From positions 4,866,001 to 4,930,000 of the forward strand of contig NZ_CP108430.1 of NCBI RefSeq assembly GCF_041435335.1: DNA of 64,000 bases, in the 5' to 3' direction. The stretch is from Streptomyces sp. NBC_01283. Lineage in GTDB: Bacteria > Actinomycetota > Actinomycetes > Streptomycetales > Streptomycetaceae. This document shows, piece after piece, positions 58,944 through 64,000 of the stretch (positions are counted from its first letter, which is position 1; the number at the start of each line of letters is the position of its first letter). Under the pieces are notes generated by a model. That model was not told the origin of the DNA and did not search any database. It was given only the letters and a program-made list of their open reading frames with translations. The translations under genes were made by a program, and so were the position numbers.

Positions 58944-59717
58944 TCAGGCCGTGGGGCGCGAGCGCAGCCCCTCCAGCAGGATGTCGAGCAGCCGCGAGGA
59001 CGCCGCCGCCTGCTGGGCCGCGTCCGGCAGCGAGGGCGCCGCCGTCGCTATCACCAGGAGCACGTCCGACACGGTCACGTCCGCGCGCAGCTCGCCCGCC
59101 GCACGTGCCCGCTCCACGAGGCGCCCGACGACGTCCAGGAGCGCGACCGCTCCCGGGTCGACGGCCGCCGACTCCTCGGCCGGTGCCGAGCGCTGCTCGA
59201 CGAGCCGCAGTTCGGGTCCGGCCGGAGCCGCCTGCCGCTGCTGCGGCACCCGCGCCTCGTCGTCCCGAACCCCCGCGACCTCGTCCGCGACGCCCACCCG
59301 CAGGACCTGCGGCGGCAGGAGCCGCCCCGCGCCCGAGGCGACGGACGTGCGCAGGAAGCGCGAGAGCGCCGACCACGGCTCGTCCTCCTGCCCGAGCGCC
59401 GAACGGGCCTGGTCGGTCAGCCGGGAGGTCTCCTCCTCGGCTATGCGCCGCACCAGCACGTCCTTGCTGGGGAAGCGGCGGTAGACCGTGCCGACGCCGA
59501 CCCGGGCGCGCCGGGCCACGTCCTCCATCGGCGCGCCGTAACCCAGCTCGCCGAAGACCTCGCGCGCCGCGCGAAGTACGTGCTCGAGATTGCGCTGTGC
59601 GTCCACACGCAGCGGCGTCGAACGCGGTCCGTCCCCCATGTCGCGTCCGTTCCCGCTGGTGGCGACGGCTGCTGCCGACGCCGTGCTCGAAGTCCAGTGA
59701 GATTCCTGAATATGCAT
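58944..59717 (-). CDS. atrA: TetR-family regulator, AtrA-like
   Basis: 257 residues from ATG 59717 (GGGGGA six bases upstream). A disordered N-terminus is followed by the TetR HTH at about 45-95 (HVLRAAREVFGELGYGAPME, VGVGTVYRRFPSKDVLVR). The effector domain lies beyond (PSLPDAAQQAAASSRLLDIL). Divergence from NDH-2 and the neighbourhood match S. coelicolor atrA (SCO4118), activator of actII-ORF4; that orthology is from memory and synteny. The long open frame to 60071 is not coding. Confidence 0.78.
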   Translation of the reverse strand: MHIQESHWTSSTASAAAVATSGNGRDMGDGPRSTPLRVDAQRNLEHVLRAAREVFGELGYGAPMEDVARRARVGVGTVYRRFPSKDVLVRRIAEEETSRLTDQARSALGQEDEPWSALSRFLRTSVASGAGRLLPPQVLRVGVADEVAGVRDDEARVPQQRQAAPAGPELRLVEQRSAPAEESAAVDPGAVALLDVVGRLVERARAAGELRADVTVSDVLLVIATAAPSLPDAAQQAAASSRLLDILLEGLRSRPTA

Positions 59718-60090
59718 ACGCGTTCCCCCGGTAATGACGTCTCCCCCCGGAGACACTCCCCGCCATTGACTACCGGAGTGTGAGGAGCAAGCCCGATTCC
59801 GGGACCCGTAGCTGGACCCGACGAGCGCATCCCCCGACACCCCGACGACACACGAACATAGTTGAGCCAGAGTCAATTCAGAAGAGGCGGGTTCCGCACG
59901 GACCGCCCCCCGATCGGAGTACGCACCGATTCCGACCTGATTGCACCCCTTCGCTTTGCCCCTCTTCACCCCGCTGACCTGCACATCTATATCGCGCTTC
60001 GGCAAGGCCCGGACGGCTCGCCGCGCATCACGGCCGGTCACACAAATTGTCGAGCCTGTGGACAAACTCAAGAGCTGGGTGCGTCATGGG
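59718..60090. other. Divergent atrA-ndh control region
   Basis: 373 bases without a gene. It contains a 19-bp inverted repeat TTGTC-N9-GACAA at 60047-60065 just before the NDH-2 start, which resembles but does not match a Rex operator, and a perfect TGTGGACAA within it. No clear -35/-10 pair found. Confidence 0.35.
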
Positions 60091-61449
60091 ATGGTGAAGG
60101 AACCTGTGCGCATTCTCGTTGTGGGCGGCGGATACGTCGGCATGTACACCGCGCTGCGCCTCCAGCGGAAGCTGAAGCCGGAGCTGAAGCGGGGCGAAGC
60201 GGAGATCGTGGTGGTGACGCCCGATCCTTATATGACCTATCAGCCGTTCCTGCCCGAAGCCGCGGCCGGCTCGATCTCGCCGCGCCACGTCGTGGTCCCG
60301 CTCCGCCGTGTCCTGGACAGATGCCGGATCGTCATCGGCGAGGTCCAGTCGGTCGACCACGCCAAGCGCACGGCCTCCTTCACCACCCTCGCCACCGCGG
60401 ACGAGGGCTCGGGCGCCGTCGAGATCACGTACGACGAAATCGTGCTGGCCCCGGGATCCGTCTCGCGCACCCTGCCCGTGCCGGGCCTCGCCGAGCACGG
60501 TGTCGGCTTCAAGACCGTCGAAGAGGCCATCGGCCTGCGCAATCACGTCATCGAGCAGATGGACATCGCCTCGTCGACGCGCGACCCCGCGGTCCGCGAC
60601 GCGGCCCTCACCTTCGTCTTCGTGGGCGGCGGTTACGCGGGGGTCGAGGCGCTCGGCGAGCTGGAGGACATGGCCCGCTACGCCTCGCGGTACTACCACA
60701 ACGTCAAGGCCGAGGACATGAAGTGGATCCTCGTCGAGGCCTCCGGGCGGATCCTCCCCGAGGTCGGCGAGGAGATGGGCAAGTACACGGTCCGTGAGCT
60801 GCGGCGCCGCAACATCGACGTACGCCTGGAGACCCGGCTCGACTCGTGCGAGGACCGGGTCGCCGTCCTGAGCGACGGCGCGCGCTTCCCCACCCGTACG
60901 GTCGTGTGGACCGCGGGCGTCAAACCGCACCCGGTGCTGGCCGCGACCGACCTGCCGCTGAACGAACGCGGCCGCCTCGACTGCACCGCGCAGCTGACCG
61001 TGAACGGCACCACGCACGCGTGGGGCGCGGGAGACGCGGCAGCCGTCCCCGACGTCACAGCCGACGAGCCCGGCAAGGAGTGCGCCCCCAACGCCCAGCA
61101 CGCGGTACGCCAGGCCAGGACACTTGGCGACAACATCGCCGCCTCCCTGCGCGAACAGCCCCTCAAGGAGTACACGCACAAATACGTGGGCTCCGTCGCC
61201 TCCCTGGGGCTGCACAAAGGCGTCGCACATGTCTACGGACGGAAGTTGAAGGGCTACCCTGCCTGGTTCATGCACCGCGTCTACCACCTGAGCCGCGTGC
61301 CCACCGTCAACCGCAAGTCCAGGGTGCTCGCCGAATGGACCCTGTCCGGCCTGTTCAAACGCGAGATCGTCTCCCTGGGGTCGCTCGAGCACCCGCGTGC
61401 GGAGTTCGAACTCGCGGCCGGGGGCAGAAGCCCGAAGGAGTCCTCCTGA
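60091..61449 (+). CDS. ndh: Type II NADH dehydrogenase
   Basis: 452 residues from ATG 60091; GTG 60058 (VDKLKSWVRHG) is an alternative. Two Rossmann folds: FAD ILVVGGGYVGMYTALRLQ and NAD FVFVGGGYAGVEALGELEDM near 170. Quinone-site region WGAGDAAAVPDVTADEPG, and a C-terminal membrane-binding helix with FKREIVSLGSLEHPR. It is a single-subunit NADH:quinone oxidoreductase without proton pumping. Divergent from atrA. Confidence 0.92.
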   Translation: MVKEPVRILVVGGGYVGMYTALRLQRKLKPELKRGEAEIVVVTPDPYMTYQPFLPEAAAGSISPRHVVVPLRRVLDRCRIVIGEVQSVDHAKRTASFTTLATADEGSGAVEITYDEIVLAPGSVSRTLPVPGLAEHGVGFKTVEEAIGLRNHVIEQMDIASSTRDPAVRDAALTFVFVGGGYAGVEALGELEDMARYASRYYHNVKAEDMKWILVEASGRILPEVGEEMGKYTVRELRRRNIDVRLETRLDSCEDRVAVLSDGARFPTRTVVWTAGVKPHPVLAATDLPLNERGRLDCTAQLTVNGTTHAWGAGDAAAVPDVTADEPGKECAPNAQHAVRQARTLGDNIAASLREQPLKEYTHKYVGSVASLGLHKGVAHVYGRKLKGYPAWFMHRVYHLSRVPTVNRKSRVLAEWTLSGLFKREIVSLGSLEHPRAEFELAAGGRSPKESS

Positions 61450-61591
61450 CCGGAGGCAGGAACTCCCCGTACGACACCGGCGTCTGACGGATGTCAGTCC
61501 GGTCGGCCAGACTGTTCGTGTGACCATGGGCGGGCCAGGACCGCCGGAAATCCCCGCCCGATCCAGAAGCGACATCACGAGGCCTACCGCA

Positions 61592-63265
61592 GTGAACTTC
61601 ACGCGCTGGAGCGCCCGGCTCCCCGGAACGCAGCGCCGCGCCGCGGCGCGCACCGACCTGGGGATCTCCCCGCCACAGCGAGCCGAAAGCTCCGTCCCTG
61701 CGGCCCGCGCCGAAGGCGGCCAGGAGGGCACCACCCTCACCCCGGCCGCCGCAGGCGTCGACGAACTGCCGACCCGCGAGGTGCTCGACCGCATTCCGGC
61801 CCTCGTCGCCCTGGTGCACGGCCCCGAGCACCGCATCGCGTACGTCAACGACGCGTACGCCACCGCGTTCGGTGAGCGCCCCGTCGGCGAACCCGCCCGC
61901 GACGCGCTGCCCGAGCTGGACGAGCTGGGCCTGCTGCCCCTCCTGGACCAGGTCCTGCGCAGCTCCAAGCCGCGCACGGTCAAGTCCCGCAAGGCGGCGA
62001 GCGGCCGGTCGTACACATTCACCTGCACCCCCGTGACGCTCCCCGTGAGCGGCTCCGCCACAGGGCTCAAGGACGACGGCATCCTGGTCTTCGCCGCCGA
62101 CGTCACCGACCACGCGGAGGCCGCCGAGCGGCTGCGGGCCAGCGAGCGCACCCAGCGCGAGACGGCCGTCACCCTGCAACGCTCGCTGCTTCCGCAGGAG
62201 TTGGAGCAGCCGGACGACCTGCGCATCGCCGCCACGTACCAACCGGGCGGCACGGAGGCCGCGGTCGGCGGCGACTGGTACGACGTGATCACCCTCGGCG
62301 GCGGTCGCACCGCCCTGGTCATCGGCGACGTCATGGGCCGCGGCGTCCGCGCGGCGGCCGTCATGGGCCAGCTCCGCACAGCCGTGCGCGCCTACGCCCG
62401 CTTGGACCTGCCCCCGCACGAGGTCCTGCAGCTCCTCGACGGCCTCGCCACCGAGATCGACGCGATGCAGATCGCCACCATGGTCTACGCCGTGCACGAC
62501 CCGAACGAAGGCAGCCTGACGTACGCCTCCGCCGGGCACCTGCCGATCCTCGTACGGGACGAGGGCGGCACGATCCACCGCGCGGAGGAGCCCACGGGCC
62601 CGCCGCTCGGCACCGGAGGCTGGCTGCACACCTCGGGTTCGGTCCCGCTCGGCCCCGGCTCGACCGCCGTCCTCTACACGGACGGCCTGGTGGAGCGGCG
62701 CAGCGAGGACATCGACGAGGGCGTCGCCTCCCTGGAGCGCGCCCTCGCGGGCGCCACCGGCACACCCCAGGTGGTGTGCGACCGGCTGATCCGCGCCCTG
62801 GGGGTGGCCGCCGACCACGACGACGACGTGGCGGTCCTGGTCCTCCAGCACCCGGCCCGCACCGGCCTGGACGCCGAGCTGTTCCGGAACGCCGCCCTGG
62901 AGCTGCTCGGGGGAGTGGAGGCGGCGCCACGCGCGCGTGCCTTCGCGACGGGAGTCCTCGCCAGCTGGCGCTTCCCGCCCGAACTGCACGACCTGGGGGT
63001 GCTCGCGGCCAGCGAACTGGTCGCGAACTCCCTCCAGCACGGCACACCCCCGATGCGGCTCCGCCTGCGCCGCACGGACCGGCGGCTGATCATCGAGGTG
63101 ACGGACGGCGACGACCACCTGCCGCGTCGCCGCCGCGCCGAGCCCGCGGACGAGGCGGGCCGTGGCATCGCCATCGTCGCCACGATCGCCTCGAACTGGG
63201 GCTCACGGCGCACACCGGGCGGCGGCAAGGCGGTCTGGTGCGAATTCGCCCTCCCGCGCGCGTAG
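61592..63265 (+). CDS. PAS-PP2C-HATPase phosphatase/anti-sigma-type protein
   Basis: 557 residues from GTG 61592 (GAGG nine bases upstream); ATG 61526 and GTG 61520 are alternatives. A PAS-like domain is at about 60-165 (IPALVALVHGPEHRIAYVND), followed by SpoIIE/PP2C at about 185-410 (GGDWYDVITLGGGRTALVIG, MGRGVRAAAVMGQLRTAVRA, VLYTDGLVERR) and a C-terminal HATPase_c at about 430-557 (VLAASELVANSLQHGTPPMR). This combines a phosphatase and a kinase-like domain as in Streptomyces partner-switch regulators. It lies 142 bases after ndh. Confidence 0.85.
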   Translation: MNFTRWSARLPGTQRRAAARTDLGISPPQRAESSVPAARAEGGQEGTTLTPAAAGVDELPTREVLDRIPALVALVHGPEHRIAYVNDAYATAFGERPVGEPARDALPELDELGLLPLLDQVLRSSKPRTVKSRKAASGRSYTFTCTPVTLPVSGSATGLKDDGILVFAADVTDHAEAAERLRASERTQRETAVTLQRSLLPQELEQPDDLRIAATYQPGGTEAAVGGDWYDVITLGGGRTALVIGDVMGRGVRAAAVMGQLRTAVRAYARLDLPPHEVLQLLDGLATEIDAMQIATMVYAVHDPNEGSLTYASAGHLPILVRDEGGTIHRAEEPTGPPLGTGGWLHTSGSVPLGPGSTAVLYTDGLVERRSEDIDEGVASLERALAGATGTPQVVCDRLIRALGVAADHDDDVAVLVLQHPARTGLDAELFRNAALELLGGVEAAPRARAFATGVLASWRFPPELHDLGVLAASELVANSLQHGTPPMRLRLRRTDRRLIIEVTDGDDHLPRRRRAEPADEAGRGIAIVATIASNWGSRRTPGGGKAVWCEFALPRA

Positions 63266-63309
63266 TGCTCCTTTAGTACGACAGGTAATGCGACTAGTAC
63301 GACAGGCGT
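63266..63309. other. Short gap with two copies of AGTACGACAGG
   Basis: A direct 11-base repeat, AGTACGACAGG (about 63275-63285 and 63296-63306), lies between the phosphatase stop and the MFS stop. Nothing else seen. Confidence 0.4.
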
Positions 63310-64000
63310 CTAGGAGTTGGCCGGTACGGGCTCCGGGGTGCCCTGGGCCACCACCCGGCTCTTCGCCACGTACGGCTGGTTCTGCAGCGGAGTGAGCTGC
63401 CGGCCCAGACGTACGGCGAGCACCGTGATGCCCAGCGAGAACAGCAGGAACGTCACGATGTACGGCCCGTGCAGCGCGGCCCCCATCGGACCGCCCACCG
63501 CGGGGCCGACCGCGAGCGCGAGCTGCTTCACCAGGGCGAAGGCCGAGTTGTACTGACCGACCATCCCGGCGGGCGCCAGATCGGCGACCAGCGGGGCGAC
63601 GGTCGGCGACAGCATCGCCTCACCGAGCCCGAAGAGCGCGTACGTGGAGATGAACGCGGCGGTGGCCATGGCCTGGCTGCCGTTCCCCATCCCCGCGTAC
63701 CCGGCGGCGATCCACGCGACGGCCCAGATCAGACCGACGGCGGCGATCACGCGCGACCGCTTGCGCCGCTCGACGAACTTCAGGACGGCGAACTGCGCGA
63801 TGACGATCACGGCCGTGTTGGCGGCGAGCGCGATGCCCAGGGTCGACGGCGAGATCCCGGCCGCCTCCACGCCGTAGGCGGAGAGACCCGACTCGAACTG
63901 GCCGTAGCAGGCGAAGAACAGCACGAAGCCGAGCACGCACAGCTGCACCATCGCCTTGTGCCGGAGCAGCGCCCGCAGACCGCTCTGCGGCGCGGACCCG
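63310..64000 (-). CDS. MFS transporter, C-terminal half (partial)
   Basis: Cut by the window end at its N-terminal side; 230 residues visible. Six hydrophobic helices (VQLCVLGFVLFFACYGQFES, LGIALAANTAVIVIAQFAVL, VIAAVGLIWAVAWIAAGYAG, IVTFLLFSLGITVLAVRLG among them) and the ERRKRSR loop motif between helices, typical of the second half of MFS exporters. The reading frame remains open to 64000. Substrate not predictable. Confidence 0.85.
   Translation of the reverse strand, partial: GSAPQSGLRALLRHKAMVQLCVLGFVLFFACYGQFESGLSAYGVEAAGISPSTLGIALAANTAVIVIAQFAVLKFVERRKRSRVIAAVGLIWAVAWIAAGYAGMGNGSQAMATAAFISTYALFGLGEAMLSPTVAPLVADLAPAGMVGQYNSAFALVKQLALAVGPAVGGPMGAALHGPYIVTFLLFSLGITVLAVRLGRQLTPLQNQPYVAKSRVVAQGTPEPVPANS

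Noticed and set aside
60047..60065. Rex operator or DnaA box before NDH-2
   Set aside because: Only five bases per arm match, with unusual spacing, and a single TGTGGACAA is expected by chance in 64 kb at a low rate. Kept only as a weak note.
1..64000. CRISPR array, insertion sequence or rRNA
   Set aside because: No regularly spaced repeats with spacers, no transposase-like gene and no rRNA sequence was seen.

Overview
The window is high-GC actinobacterial DNA, almost certainly from a Streptomyces chromosome. The evidence is the strong G/C third-position bias, many GTG starts, GTGA/ATGA start-stop overlaps, a SARP/AfsR-type regulator, an initiator tRNA and a ydaO-type (c-di-AMP) riboswitch ahead of an M23 peptidase. 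The gene order TrmB, LhgO, NsdA-like regulator, AfsR-like regulator, ECF sigma, TetR regulator, NDH-2, PP2C phosphatase matches, as far as I recall, the Streptomyces coelicolor atrA neighbourhood.

Positions 1 to about 34634 are most of a temperate HK97-type siphovirus prophage; its left end lies before position 1. Nearly all genes run leftwards. From right to left: a tyrosine integrase (rightward) next to the attachment site at 34591-34634, which is the 3' half of a tRNA-Lys(TTT) gene; a regulatory switch with two divergent HTH regulators and a likely excisionase; a replication module (PrimPol/helicase, followed by a GGGGGACA-repeat region with an AT-rich core that looks like an origin); small early and membrane proteins including a SpdB-like protein and a lipoprotein; a packaging module (HNH, P-loop kinase, candidate cos repeats, small and large terminase); then portal, protease, capsid, connectors, tail tube, frameshifted tail chaperones, tape measure, a tail protein with carbohydrate-binding repeats, baseplate/fibre genes, amidase endolysin, holin and a membrane-anchored collagen-like protein. 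An XRE/TPR regulator lies beyond the late terminator. Every expected module is present and no structural gene looks broken, so the prophage is plausibly intact.

Positions 34640-38111 hold four GAF-ANTAR proteins side by side (three leftward, one divergent), directly bordering the attachment site. Positions 38112-40099 are mostly non-coding, with a MerR-like regulator preceded by a 32-bp perfect palindrome and a long repeat-bearing region.

From 40100 on is ordinary chromosomal content: a lipoprotein resembling alginate lyases, tRNA-fMet with a strong terminator, a membrane PP2C phosphatase, the riboswitch-controlled M23 peptidase, an aldo/keto reductase, a PrsW-type protease, trmB, lhgO, an NsdA/ORF1590-like regulator, an asparagine-synthetase-like protein with an altered PPi loop, an AfsR-type regulator, a sigma factor fused to a zinc finger, membrane segments and an NPCBM-like domain, an AtrA-like TetR regulator, NDH-2, a PAS-PP2C-HATPase protein and the C-terminal half of an MFS transporter cut by the window end.
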